Shown here: positions 30,285 to 37,323 of the stretch, one piece after another | Numbering within the stretch: the first letter of the stretch is position 1 | Layout: every line of letters starts with the position of its first letter | NCBI RefSeq assembly: GCF_019396325.1 | Contig: NZ_JAHKRO010000001.1 | Coordinates: 1-64,000, forward strand | Reading direction: 5' to 3' | Origin: Nonomuraea ceibae | GTDB lineage: Bacteria; Actinomycetota; Actinomycetes; Streptosporangiales; Streptosporangiaceae | Length of the DNA stretch: 64,000 nucleotides | Made by a program: the position numbers and the translations under genes | The notes under the pieces: generated by a model | What the model was told of the DNA's origin: nothing | The model's database searches: none | Seen by the model: only the letters and a program-made list of their open reading frames with translations

Positions 30285-32345
30285 TCAGGGCAGTTCGGGC
30301 CGGGTCTCCATCAGGTAGCGCTGCCGGTCGTCGTCGTAGGCGCCGATGATGCCGGCCTCTGACAGCCGCTTCATCTGCTTCTGGAACCAGGCACGGGAGA
30401 TGTCGGTGGTCTCCCACAACACCTTGAAGTCGCCGGTGCCGACGTCGCGGGCGCCGTCGTCCCACAGCTCGTGCAGGCGGTCCATGAGGGCCGCGCCGCG
30501 CTGTTCCGGGGTCATCTTGTGCTCGGGCGGGGCGAAGGTCAGCGGCGGTTCCCCTTCGGGGAAGTCGGTGATCTCGTCGTCCAGGCTGACGGTCACTTCG
30601 GGGTCGGGGTCGTCGGTGTTCAGGTACTCGCCTGCGACGTTGCGCACCTCCTCTTCGTCGTCGGGGTCGTCGTCGGCCGGATCGGCGGGGGCGCTGTCGT
30701 GGCTGGCAGGGAGCGGGGCGGGGGTGGCCAGCGCGCTGGCGGCCAGCCGGGACAGCCCGGCGGTCATGGGGTCGATCTGCTTGTGGATGGCGGGGAAGGC
30801 GGCGGCATGGGCGCGCATTTGCTCGTTGGCGCGTTCGTCGTCGAAGGCGCCGGTGGCGCTCATCCCCCAGGCGTAGGTTCGCATCGGCATCGTGATCCGG
30901 TCATCGGGAATGGACGGGGCATCGAGGTAGGCCATGCCGGGCTGCTTGTTGCTCCACAGCTCGGGGCGGCAGCCGGCGTCTTCCTGGGCCTCGGACAGGC
31001 CGAAGGTGGCATCGGCGGCCGAGTCGACGCCGAAGCACATCTTGGCCAGCTGGCCGCGGGCGATGGTGGGCATCTGGGTCCAGTCGCTGCGCTGCAACGA
31101 CAGCACCACGGTGCCGCCCGCGCTGCGGATTGCCTTGATCAGTGACAGGAACTGCTCTTGCTGCTTGTCGGTCAGGGCGTCGTAGATGTCGGGGAACTCC
31201 TCCAGCCACAGCACCCAGTAGGTGAGCCCGCACCCTTCGGCCCACTTCTGCAGGCCCTTGGCCGACAGCAGGTCGGTGCGTGGCTTGATGTTGGCCTGCA
31301 TCTCCGTCAGCAGGTCCTTGGCGCCTTCCTTGGTGGTCTCCAGCCGGTGCAGGGCGGCCTTGAGCGGGCCGAGGGTCTGCTCTCCCTTGGTGATGTCGAT
31401 GGCGAACACGGCCACGTCCCGGCGGGTGACGATCTCTCCCAGCAGGTTCCAGGCGCCGCCGATGGACTTGCCGGCGCCGGTCTTGCCCATGATCTGTACG
31501 TGGTGGCCGACGATGACGTAGGCGACTTCGTCCAGGTCCTGCCACAGGCCGGGGCGTACCGGTTCAGCGATGGAAGCGCCGACGCGGGAGGGGCCGGGCC
31601 AGGGAATGGGCTGCTTCATCACCCGCGGATCGGAGATGACCACCTTGGCCTTGCTCGCGTCGTCGGGGTCGACGCTGGTCACGATGGAGCCGGGCGGCAG
31701 CCCGATCCCCGATTCGACGTAGGGCACCTTCTTTTGCAGGTCGTCGGCGATCTGGCGGCCTTCGGCGAGCTGGACTTCGCCGGTCACCTTGTGCGCGGAT
31801 GCCTGGATGGTGCGGGCCTGCACCGAAGCCATGCCGGCCTTCTCGGCGCCGCGGCCGAACAGGAAGCCCAGCGGGTCGGCCACCGCGCCGTTGACGTCGA
31901 TCTGCTTGGAGCGGATGACGGTGCGGATGTTGAACGACAGCGCGAACGCGACCCCGCCGATCAGGATCAACCGGCCGGTGACGGTGCTGGCGGGGCCGTT
32001 GATGGTGGCCGCGCACACCCACAGCCCGCCCGCGAGGGTGGTCAGCGTGGTGTGTGCCCGTCCGGTCAGGCTGCGGGCGTGCGACTGACGCCAGGTCAGC
32101 GCGGTCAGCACCAGCACGCACGTGATGATGAGCGCGGTGGTCCAGGCGATCGTCTGCGGGTCGTCGCTGGCCAGGGTGAAGTGGAAGGCGGCGCCGAGGC
32201 CGAACAGCAGCACGCCGACCAGCCAGGGCGGGAAGTACAGCAGCGCCTTGGACACCTCGCGGGTGGCCACCTGCTCCCACGATGAGGAGTCCGGGACCGC
32301 GGGCAGCGTCGCGGGCGTCGGCGGGGTGGTGGTCGTGCGGGCCAT
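30285..32345 (-). CDS. traB: TraB/TraSA-type FtsK-like DNA translocase
   Basis: 686 residues. Membrane segments lie at about 38-60, 66-85 and 105-140. The motor follows: Walker A GKTGAGKS (287-294), Walker B WVLWLEEF (377-384) and the FtsK-like SAGGTVVLSLQRSDWTQMPTIARGQLAKMCFGV. The C-terminus (about 610-680) is a winged helix (EQRGAALMDRLHELW ... ISRAWFQKQMKRLSEAGIIG), as needed to read 8-bp recognition repeats. It moves double-stranded element DNA between hyphae. Its ATG overlaps the upstream stop by 1 nt; a GGGGCCAC array lies directly downstream. Confidence 0.94.
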   Translation of the reverse strand: MARTTTTPPTPATLPAVPDSSSWEQVATREVSKALLYFPPWLVGVLLFGLGAAFHFTLASDDPQTIAWTTALIITCVLVLTALTWRQSHARSLTGRAHTTLTTLAGGLWVCAATINGPASTVTGRLILIGGVAFALSFNIRTVIRSKQIDVNGAVADPLGFLFGRGAEKAGMASVQARTIQASAHKVTGEVQLAEGRQIADDLQKKVPYVESGIGLPPGSIVTSVDPDDASKAKVVISDPRVMKQPIPWPGPSRVGASIAEPVRPGLWQDLDEVAYVIVGHHVQIMGKTGAGKSIGGAWNLLGEIVTRRDVAVFAIDITKGEQTLGPLKAALHRLETTKEGAKDLLTEMQANIKPRTDLLSAKGLQKWAEGCGLTYWVLWLEEFPDIYDALTDKQQEQFLSLIKAIRSAGGTVVLSLQRSDWTQMPTIARGQLAKMCFGVDSAADATFGLSEAQEDAGCRPELWSNKQPGMAYLDAPSIPDDRITMPMRTYAWGMSATGAFDDERANEQMRAHAAAFPAIHKQIDPMTAGLSRLAASALATPAPLPASHDSAPADPADDDPDDEEEVRNVAGEYLNTDDPDPEVTVSLDDEITDFPEGEPPLTFAPPEHKMTPEQRGAALMDRLHELWDDGARDVGTGDFKVLWETTDISRAWFQKQMKRLSEAGIIGAYDDDRQRYLMETRPELP

Positions 32346-32752
32346 CAGGCTTCCTCCTTCCAGTTGAACTCCGGACGTCGGTTCTCGGGCTTGGCCGGAG
32401 GCAGCACCTCAACGAACTCCTTGCGGAACTGGGCGTGGAACTTCACCAGCTCCACCCCGGCGCCGCGCTGGAGCTCGGCGGCGCGCTTGAGCCGCTTGAC
32501 CACGCGGCGGGCGCGGCGGCGCACGTCCGGGGCGCCGAAGACGCTCAGCACCGGGTGACCCTTGAAACTGCGGATCAGCACCGCGTACAGCTCATCGGAG
32601 CCGAGAGCGAACTCTTCACCGAGGTCACGGGCCAGGTTGCGGCCGACCTGGGCGTAGCGGGTGATCGCGGACGGGCCTTGCCACGGGATCGACGACAGCT
32701 CAGGAATGCGGTTGCGGCCGGGCTTGGCGGTGTTGTTGTCGGGAGTGCTCAC
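32345..32752 (-). CDS. Conserved AICE transfer-operon protein, unknown function
   Basis: 135 residues from a GTG that overlaps the upstream stop (GTGA). No membrane segment. Basic, helical sequence: GPSAITRYAQVGRNLARDLGEEFALGSDELYAVLIRSFKGHPVLSVFGAPDVRRRARRVVKRLKRAAELQRGAGVELVKFHAQFRKEFVEV. Its place directly before traB with a 1-nt overlap suggests an accessory role in transfer. I do not recognise a domain. Confidence 0.75.
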   Translation of the reverse strand: MSTPDNNTAKPGRNRIPELSSIPWQGPSAITRYAQVGRNLARDLGEEFALGSDELYAVLIRSFKGHPVLSVFGAPDVRRRARRVVKRLKRAAELQRGAGVELVKFHAQFRKEFVEVLPPAKPENRRPEFNWKEEA

Positions 32753-33168
32753 GAAGGGTCTCCTTCAGCAGAAGAGGCATCGTCGTCCCGGTCGGCGGCA
32801 TCGGTGGACCGGGCAGAGGACCGGGTTTCGCGTATGGCCTGGCGCAGCAGGGCGGCCAGATAGACCAGGCGGCGGGTGCCGAGCATGGCGGCCAGCAGCG
32901 CATCCAGCGCGCCGAACAGCAGTGCGGCGGATGCCCGTATACGGGTCAGCCGCGGCCAGACCAGCCAGCCGAGCACCGCGCCGGACAGCCACCATCGGCA
33001 GCCGTACGCCTCGGAGATCAGCCCGTACACCAGCAGCAGTGCGGCCACCGCCACGACGGTGCGCATCAGCACACCGAAGCGGCGTACGGGGCGGGTGTGC
33101 GTGGGGTCGGGGCACGCCGTACGGGGCGGGGCGTCGGTGATGACGTACACGGTGTGCGGTTCGGTCAT
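32749..33168 (-). CDS. Spd-like membrane protein
   Basis: 139 residues from the ATG at 33168; the longer frame to 33354 lies inside the neighbouring gene. Two closely packed membrane segments (VLMRTVVAVAALLLVYGLISEAYG and WLSGAVLGWLVW) and a further hydrophobic stretch (ASAALLFGALDALLAAMLG) end in an Asp/Arg/Ser tail. It resembles SpdB-type plasmid-spread proteins, which help move the element from the first recipient cell to neighbouring hyphal compartments. Assignment rests on topology and position. Confidence 0.7.
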   Translation of the reverse strand: MTEPHTVYVITDAPPRTACPDPTHTRPVRRFGVLMRTVVAVAALLLVYGLISEAYGCRWWLSGAVLGWLVWPRLTRIRASAALLFGALDALLAAMLGTRRLVYLAALLRQAIRETRSSARSTDAADRDDDASSAEGDPS

Positions 33169-33455
33169 GATGATCGCCGCCCCCGGTGCCGTGTACGGCC
33201 ACGTGTACGGGTGCTGCCCGTACGCGTGGCCGTACGGGCGTCGGCCAGATGCGACAGCCGTACGGCCAGCACGGCGAGACAGGCCCGGATCAGCGGGGCG
33301 GCCATCAGCCCGGCGGTGCAGCCGGACAGCCACACCGCCACCGAGAGGGGCCACGGTGTCAGCTCAGCAGTCAGCAGTCCGACAGCGGCAGACAGCAGGG
33401 CCAGGGGGACCAGGTTCCCGACCAGCAGTTCCAGGAAGGTGCGGCGGCGGCTCAC
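33165..33455 (-). CDS. Small Spd-like membrane protein
   Basis: 96 residues from a GTG overlapping the upstream stop by 4 nt. Two membrane segments (LLVGNLVPLALLSAAVGLLTA and LSVAVWLSGCTAGLMAAPLIRACLAVLAV) are followed by a basic Arg/Thr-rich tail. Likely part of the spread (spd) set together with its two neighbours. Family unknown. Confidence 0.7.
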   Translation of the reverse strand: MSRRRTFLELLVGNLVPLALLSAAVGLLTAELTPWPLSVAVWLSGCTAGLMAAPLIRACLAVLAVRLSHLADARTATRTGSTRTRGRTRHRGRRSS

Positions 33456-34459
33456 CGGGCCACCTCACTGTCACCGGCGCCGTGGCCGGCGTGCTCGTCA
33501 GCGTCTCGGGTGTGGGCGTCGTGGGTGCTGCTGGTCAAGGGCTCAGGTGTGGTCGGCAGGGCATGGGCGGCCAGCGCCCGCGCGTCCCGTACGGCCTTCT
33601 CACACCACGAGCGGCGATAGCCGGAACGGGCCTCCAGGTCGTCGTAGTCCGGTTCCCACCGGCTGCCGTCTGCTTCGGCCGTACGGATCTGCCGCGCCAG
33701 TTCGGCGACGAAGGCCGTACGGTCTGCACGCTCCGTACGGTCGGGAGTGCGGGCGGGCGTAGCGTCCTGCTTGGCCGTACGGTCAGCCCGTACGGTGGCC
33801 AGCGCCACCACTTCCGTACGGGCCGTACGGGCGGCGGCCACCGCACGCGGCGCCGCGCCTGTACCGGCCGTACGCGCCGCGTACGGCGCGCGGTCGGTGT
33901 CGTCCACCCGTACGGACTCCTGCCATACCGGCGCCGGGACTTCGGTCGGACGGGAGAAGTCCTCCGTACGGGTCGGGGTTGGGGCAGGTGCCGGTTCGGC
34001 CGGCGCGGGCTTGGCATGGGTGTCGTCGCGGGCGCACAGCGCCATCAGGTGAGCCAGCGCGCCGAGCGCCACCGGCGGCACCATGCTGACCGCCACCACC
34101 AGCACCCACCGGGAGCTGCCCAGGTGCAGGACACCAGCTTCCAGAGCGTGGTAGATGGCGTTGCCGATGATGGACACCACCACCGCGCCGACCGCGTGGA
34201 TCAGCGCATGCCGGCGGGTCTCCGCGCTGTACTTGGCGTTGACGGTGATGCGGGTGGCCACCGCGCCGTAGGCGTCCACGCACAAGGGCAGCAGCCACGA
34301 CAGCGAGATCTCGATGCCGCCGGGCAACGCCAGGGCGGCGTCCCATCCGGCCAGGTGCCCGAGTCCGGCTTGGGCGGTGAAGGAGGCGATGACCGCGGCG
34401 GCGGCCACGACGCCGACACCGCCGATCGTCCACCAGTCGCGCCGGGTGATGGTCTTCAT
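33452..34459 (-). CDS. DUF2637-type membrane protein (spread/SpdB family)
   Basis: 335 residues from the ATG at 34459, which overlaps the upstream stop by 4 nt; the frame continues to 34969 through two other genes. Four membrane segments lie in the first 135 residues (WWTIGGVGVVAAAAVIASF, ISLSWLLPLCVDAYGAVA, ALIHAVGAVVVSIIGNAIYHAL, WVLVVAVSMVPPVALGALAHLMAL). This pattern is that of DUF2637 proteins of Streptomyces plasmids and AICEs. The long cytoplasmic tail is Pro/Ala/Thr/Arg-rich with recurring RTAR and RTEV runs, and ends acidic and His-rich. Presumed role: intramycelial spread. Confidence 0.8.
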   Translation of the reverse strand: MKTITRRDWWTIGGVGVVAAAAVIASFTAQAGLGHLAGWDAALALPGGIEISLSWLLPLCVDAYGAVATRITVNAKYSAETRRHALIHAVGAVVVSIIGNAIYHALEAGVLHLGSSRWVLVVAVSMVPPVALGALAHLMALCARDDTHAKPAPAEPAPAPTPTRTEDFSRPTEVPAPVWQESVRVDDTDRAPYAARTAGTGAAPRAVAAARTARTEVVALATVRADRTAKQDATPARTPDRTERADRTAFVAELARQIRTAEADGSRWEPDYDDLEARSGYRRSWCEKAVRDARALAAHALPTTPEPLTSSTHDAHTRDADEHAGHGAGDSEVAR

Positions 34460-34719
34460 GTGACCACCGCCGGGTGAACGGAGTAGTGGAGCACGACGGA
34501 CTTGCCGCGCAAGTGCTCGGGGATGCGCTCCTTCAGCACGTGCGTCAGCAGCTCCCCGTGGCGCATGCCGACAGGGACGATCAGGTCGTGACTGCTGGTG
34601 GACACCTCCCCGTAGGCGGTCTGCACAGTGACAACCACGAACAGGCCGCGGGTGGCCCGCTCGGCGCCCGTGTTGTCGGACGGGGCGTTGCCGACGTTGC
34701 CGGCCGGGTTGCTGGTCAT
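34456..34719 (-). CDS. Small conserved AICE protein, unknown function
   Basis: 87 residues, overlapping both neighbours by 4 nt. After a Gly/Asn/Ser-rich start it reads RGLFVVVTVQTAYGEVSTSSHDLIVPVGMRHGELLTHVLKERIPEHLRGKSVVLHYSVHPAVV, an alpha/beta segment without catalytic motifs or membrane segment. Overlap on both sides indicates a genuine gene. Nothing more can be said. Confidence 0.7.
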   Translation of the reverse strand: MTSNPAGNVGNAPSDNTGAERATRGLFVVVTVQTAYGEVSTSSHDLIVPVGMRHGELLTHVLKERIPEHLRGKSVVLHYSVHPAVVT

Positions 34720-35099
34720 GCGGCGCTCCTTTCAGCGCAGTCGTTGCAGGTGCCGATGCGGCGGGCCAGCACGTAGCCCACGTCCCGCGTGCAGGCGGGG
34801 CAGGTGCGGCGGGCGGCCAGGGCCTTGCCCAGCGCGTCACGTTGCCGGGCGGTCGGGGTGCGCTTGGGCAGCGCCAATCGGACGTCGTACAGGTAGGCCG
34901 CGCGCACCTCACCGCGGGCGCGGTAGCGGCGCGAGGCCCACAGGACCTGTCCCTGCACCTCCTGACCACCGGGGCGAAGCCCTCGCGCGGCCAGCTGGCG
35001 CATCGTGAGCAGATGCGGCGGGGCCATCCGCCACGGCCAGGTAGGCAGGCTGTAGCGCTGGCCGGACGGGTCGAAGAAGCGAGCCCGGATGCGGCTCAT
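34716..35099 (-). CDS. RRQRL-motif-type zinc-binding protein
   Basis: 127 residues from the ATG at 35099, overlapping the upstream stop by 4 nt. It has SLPTWPWRMAPPHLLTMRQLAARGLRPGGQEVQGQVLW, matching the RRQRL-type proteins of actinobacterial mobile elements, and a C-terminal zinc ribbon (CPACTRDVGYVLARRIGTCNDC). Probably nucleic-acid binding; role unknown. The frame continues upstream to 35192 through the next gene. Confidence 0.75.
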   Translation of the reverse strand: MSRIRARFFDPSGQRYSLPTWPWRMAPPHLLTMRQLAARGLRPGGQEVQGQVLWASRRYRARGEVRAAYLYDVRLALPKRTPTARQRDALGKALAARRTCPACTRDVGYVLARRIGTCNDCAERSAA

Positions 35100-35233
35100 C
35101 GCGTGCCCCCGTCCACGGTTCGCTGCATCTCGGCAAGCTCCTGGTTGACGAGGGCCAGCAGGTCTTCGGCAGCGGCCAGGCGGATGCGCCACTCCTGGCC
35201 GACCTGCCGAGCTGCGGCTTCGAGGGCGTTCAT
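35096..35233 (-). CDS. Very small helical protein
   Basis: 45 residues, ATG at 35233 overlapping the WhiB stop by 1 nt (TGATG) and ending in ATGA with the next gene. One amphipathic helix: NALEAAARQVGQEWRIRLAAAEDLLALVNQELAEMQRTVDGGTR. The tight packing supports translation; it may act as a coiled-coil adaptor. The longer frame to 35380 is inside whiB and rejected. Confidence 0.65.
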   Translation of the reverse strand: MNALEAAARQVGQEWRIRLAAAEDLLALVNQELAEMQRTVDGGTR

Positions 35234-35598
35234 CACGCCACCCCCTGCACCGATTCGGGCGACACCGGCGCGGACATCGCTCGGAGCTCTTCGGGCGTCA
35301 GCCCCGCCCAGATCCCCGACGCCGGGCGCGCGTCCCGGGCGGAGAACAGGCACGAGGCCCAGACCGGGCATCCCGCGCACACCTCACGGGCCACCTGCTC
35401 ACGCGCGGCCCGCTCGTCGTCGGGCTCGTCGGTGAAGGCGTCCGGACCGGTGTGCAACTCGGGGTCGAACCGGCATGCGGCCTCATCGGCCAGATGCCGC
35501 GGTATCCCCTCGGTCACGGTGGCCAGCAGCGTCAGCGCGGCGTGGCGCTCCGCCGACGGCGGCAGCTGTGACAGGGGCGTGTTGAGGTCGTAGGTCAT
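35233..35598 (-). CDS. WhiB-like iron-sulfur regulator
   Basis: 121 residues. The four cluster-binding Cys are C42 (AACRFDPE), C74 and C77 (VCAGC) and C83 (ASC), followed by the GIWAGLT turn (95-101; usually G[VI]WGG). The C-terminal basic DNA-binding tail is short. WhiB-like proteins sense redox or NO and act with the main sigma factor; phages and AICEs often carry one to steer host or element transcription. The start lies 33 nt after hairpin copy B, with AAAGGAG upstream. Confidence 0.92.
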   Translation of the reverse strand: MTYDLNTPLSQLPPSAERHAALTLLATVTEGIPRHLADEAACRFDPELHTGPDAFTDEPDDERAAREQVAREVCAGCPVWASCLFSARDARPASGIWAGLTPEELRAMSAPVSPESVQGVA

Positions 35599-35631
35599 GA
35601 TGGTGGTGCTCCTTTGCGAAAGGGAGTCCCA

Positions 35632-35669
35632 GGGGGCGGCTCGGGTCTTGGCGGAATCGCGCCGCCCCC
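35632..35669 (-). ncRNA. Repeated stem-loop, copy B (leader of whiB)
   Basis: 9-bp perfect stem (35632-35640 with 35661-35669) and 20-nt loop; minus-sense loop N5-TCCGCCAAGA-N5. 33 nt before the whiB start. Confidence 0.7.
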
Positions 35670-35721
35670 GTGGGAGATGAATGAGGCAGCGAGCGTCAGT
35701 AAGAGCCGTCCTGCTCAGGCA

Positions 35722-35898
35722 TCACCGGCGGCTCTTGCGGCCGTTGGCGCGCAGGGTCCGCGCCAACTCGCGGTCGTACGCCTCTCGGGTGCGCGGGTTC
35801 TCCGTGCCCCAGTCCGGCGTCTGGTAGCTGCGCGAAGCGTCCCGGACCAGCCGAGCCTGAGCCTGGTCGTACTTCTTGTCACGGGGAGCCTGTGACAT
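35722..35898 (-). CDS. Small basic protein, unknown function
   Basis: 58 residues from the ATG at 35898, which has a near-perfect AAGGAGGAC Shine-Dalgarno. Sequence runs MSQAPRDKKYDQAQARLV, then RDASRSYQTPDWGTENP and RTREAYDRELARTLRANGRKSRR. Highly charged, no membrane segment, lysine/arginine-rich ends. The strong ribosome site and its own hairpin leader (copy C, 26 nt upstream) support it as real. No family recognised. Confidence 0.75.
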   Translation of the reverse strand: MSQAPRDKKYDQAQARLVRDASRSYQTPDWGTENPRTREAYDRELARTLRANGRKSRR

Positions 35899-35924
35899 GC
35901 TGGATGTCCTCCTTCGTGGAGTTG

Positions 35925-35960
35925 GGGGCGGCTCGTGTCTTGGCGGATGAGGGCCGCCCC
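35925..35960 (-). ncRNA. Repeated stem-loop, copy C (leader of the 58-aa gene)
   Basis: 8-bp perfect stem (35925-35932 with 35953-35960) and 20-nt loop; minus-sense loop N5-TCCGCCAAGA-N5. 26 nt before the start codon. Confidence 0.7.
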
Positions 35961-35975
35961 TGAGGGCTGTACGGA

Positions 35976-36356
35976 TCAGCGCTGGCCGACGGGCTTGTCC
36001 AAGTCGCGGTGGTGCAAGGTGACCGACAGGCCATCGCGGCGCAGCCGGTTGGCCAGGTGCTGAGCGAAGACCGGGGCGCGGTGTCGGCCCCCAGCGCAGC
36101 CGTCGGCCACGGTGACGGGGCCGGCGCTCGGGCCGGACAGGAACGCGGCCACAGCGGCGGCGCTGGCCGCCAGCAGATCGGTGATGCCGGGCGTGCCCAG
36201 CACCGTGGTGCGCACCGGCTCGTCGTGGGCGGTCATGTAGCGCAGCTCGGGCGACACGTGCGGGTCCTTGAAGTGGTGCCGCAGGTCGATGGCCAGATGT
36301 GCGGGCGGCGGCTCACCGTGCAGGTAGCCGAACGACACGATTTCAACAACGGGCAT
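35976..36356 (-). CDS. Stand-alone RapZ C-terminal-domain protein
   Basis: 126 residues matching only the C-terminal half of RapZ/YvcJ proteins: VSFGYLHGEPPPAHLAIDLRHHFKDPHV (8-35), LRYMTAHDEPVRTTVL, and GCAGGRHRAPVFAQHLANRL (86-105, the GCTGGxHRS signature). The N-terminal P-loop ATPase half is missing entirely. In E. coli the C-terminal half of RapZ binds small RNA and senses glucosamine-6-phosphate. The protein is encoded beside genes with repeated stem-loop leaders, so an RNA-binding role is attractive but is inference. It starts 10 bp after the small membrane gene. Confidence 0.85.
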   Translation of the reverse strand: MPVVEIVSFGYLHGEPPPAHLAIDLRHHFKDPHVSPELRYMTAHDEPVRTTVLGTPGITDLLAASAAAVAAFLSGPSAGPVTVADGCAGGRHRAPVFAQHLANRLRRDGLSVTLHHRDLDKPVGQR

Positions 36357-36366
36357 CTGGCCGGGC

Positions 36367-36540
36367 CTAGCCGAGGTTGCCGGCGAAGGAGGCCAGAGCG
36401 TCAGCCACCGCCATCAGCCCGTTGAAGGCGTGGGTGGTGGCGATCGCGGCCTTGTCGGGCTGTCGCACGACAAACACCAGAGCGAAGCCGATGAGGACGA
36501 ACAGCAGGAAGCGACGCAGAGGTTTGCGTTCGGAGTACAC
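36367..36540 (-). CDS. Small membrane protein, first gene of the AICE operon
   Basis: 57 residues from a GTG with AAGGGA upstream. A basic start (MYSERKPLRRF), one membrane segment (LLFVLIGFALVFVV), then RQPDKAAIATTHAFNGLMAVADALASFAGNLG, a weakly hydrophobic helix. It is the promoter-proximal gene of the long leftward operon. Similar small membrane proteins lead the transfer operons of other actinobacterial elements; function unknown. Confidence 0.7.
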   Translation of the reverse strand: MYSERKPLRRFLLFVLIGFALVFVVRQPDKAAIATTHAFNGLMAVADALASFAGNLG

Positions 36541-36791
36541 GAATGATCGTTCCCTTCGGATAGCAGCGAGGCGGAGGTGTACACCGCCACGGCCAGGGAC
36601 TGGACGAAAGCGAGACAGGCGAAGGCGTTCGCTTGCTCAGGCCGCCTTTTCGGTGCGAGGCGGTAGCGCGGATTCAGTTCTCAAGTGATCAAGTGCCCAG
36701 CCCGTCGGCGCGCGGCGTGAGCCGCCTTCCCAGGTCTTCCAGCTGGTCAGAGGTGTGGTGTGCGTAGAAGCTGCTGCGTGACAGCAACTTC
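36541..36791. other. Leader region of the AICE operon, no gene seen
   Basis: About 250 bp between the first operon gene and its promoter. No convincing ORF on either strand. It should be the long 5' leader of the leftward mRNA. A region of alternating purine-rich and CTTG sequence contains no clear hairpin of the copy A-C type. Confidence 0.5.
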
Positions 36792-36833
36792 TAGCGCTAA
36801 CTGTAGCGCCAAAAATAGCGCTGTCAATAGCGC
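36792..36833. promoter_or_regulatory. Four TAGCGC operator repeats at 12-bp spacing
   Basis: TAGCGC starts at 36792, 36804, 36816 and 36828, exactly 12 bp apart. The first is part of the palindrome TAGCGCTA. The array covers the leftward promoter and lies 60 bp before the XRE-type regulator gene, its probable binder. Confidence 0.75.
36800..36827 (-). promoter_or_regulatory. Main leftward AICE promoter
   Basis: On the minus strand a consensus TTGACA (36827-36822) is followed after 16 bp by TACAGT (36805-36800). It would drive the replication-transfer-integration operon from 36540 to 23111. Each element overlaps TAGCGC repeats, so bound repressor would block it. Confidence 0.7.
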
Positions 36834-36892
36834 AACAACTTAGCTACGCTCGTTTGGGTAAGGGGCTTCTAGATGTGGACTCGGAGGGGCTT

Positions 36893-37231
36893 GTGGGCGA
36901 TTGGCGCGCCGTTGCGAAGGTGATCAACGAGCGGTTGACTTCGCTTGGCTGGACGCAGAAGAAGCTGGCGGATGTCTCGCGGGTGTCGACGGCAACGCTT
37001 CGGCAGATCCAGCAAGGACAGGACAAGAACCGGCAGCCGGCAGTCCTGACGGCCATCTCTCGTGCGCTTGAGCTGCCGGACGACTACCTTCAGAAGGTGG
37101 CCGACACGGGCCGGGAGCCTGCACTCGTGTCCGGGGAGTCCGGCGCCGTTGCAGAGCTCAGGGACGAGCTTGCGGAGCTTCGGGAGCGGGTTGCTGCCAT
37201 CGAGTCCCGCCTGGAAGCAAGCTCGGGTTGA
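36893..37231 (+). CDS. XRE-family repressor-like protein, likely AICE master regulator
   Basis: 112 residues from the GTG at 36893 with GGAGG 5 nt upstream; the in-frame TTG at 36854 lacks a site. An XRE helix-turn-helix (about 5-65) shows AKVINERLTSLGWTQKKLADVSRVSTATLRQIQQG, with ALELPDDYL after it. The C-terminus (about 85-108) is a coiled coil: VAELRDELAELRERVAAIESRLE. It is divergent from the long operon and adjacent to the four phased repeats, a repressor arrangement like KorA/Pra systems of AICEs. Confidence 0.88.
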   Translation: MGDWRAVAKVINERLTSLGWTQKKLADVSRVSTATLRQIQQGQDKNRQPAVLTAISRALELPDDYLQKVADTGREPALVSGESGAVAELRDELAELRERVAAIESRLEASSG

Positions 37232-37239
37232 CAGCGCAT

Positions 37240-37285
37240 CTGTGAATGTCCTCACAGCACCTAGATTCACGGTCACACTTGGTGA
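37240..37285. promoter_or_regulatory. Inverted repeats before the cargo regulator
   Basis: CTGTGA-N6-TCACAG (37240-37257) and TCAC-N5-GTGA (37273-37285) lie in the 92-bp gap before the 390-aa regulator. TTGACA at 37228-37233 may be the -35. Candidate autoregulatory operator. Confidence 0.5.
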
Positions 37286-37323
37286 TTGCTAGATGACGGC
37301 AAGGACACGGAGGGACACGCGTC

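Noticed and set aside
35614-35895. 93-residue plus-strand ORF in the AICE
   Set aside because: Antisense to hairpin copy B and to the 58-aa gene with a near-perfect Shine-Dalgarno. It lacks a ribosome site of its own.
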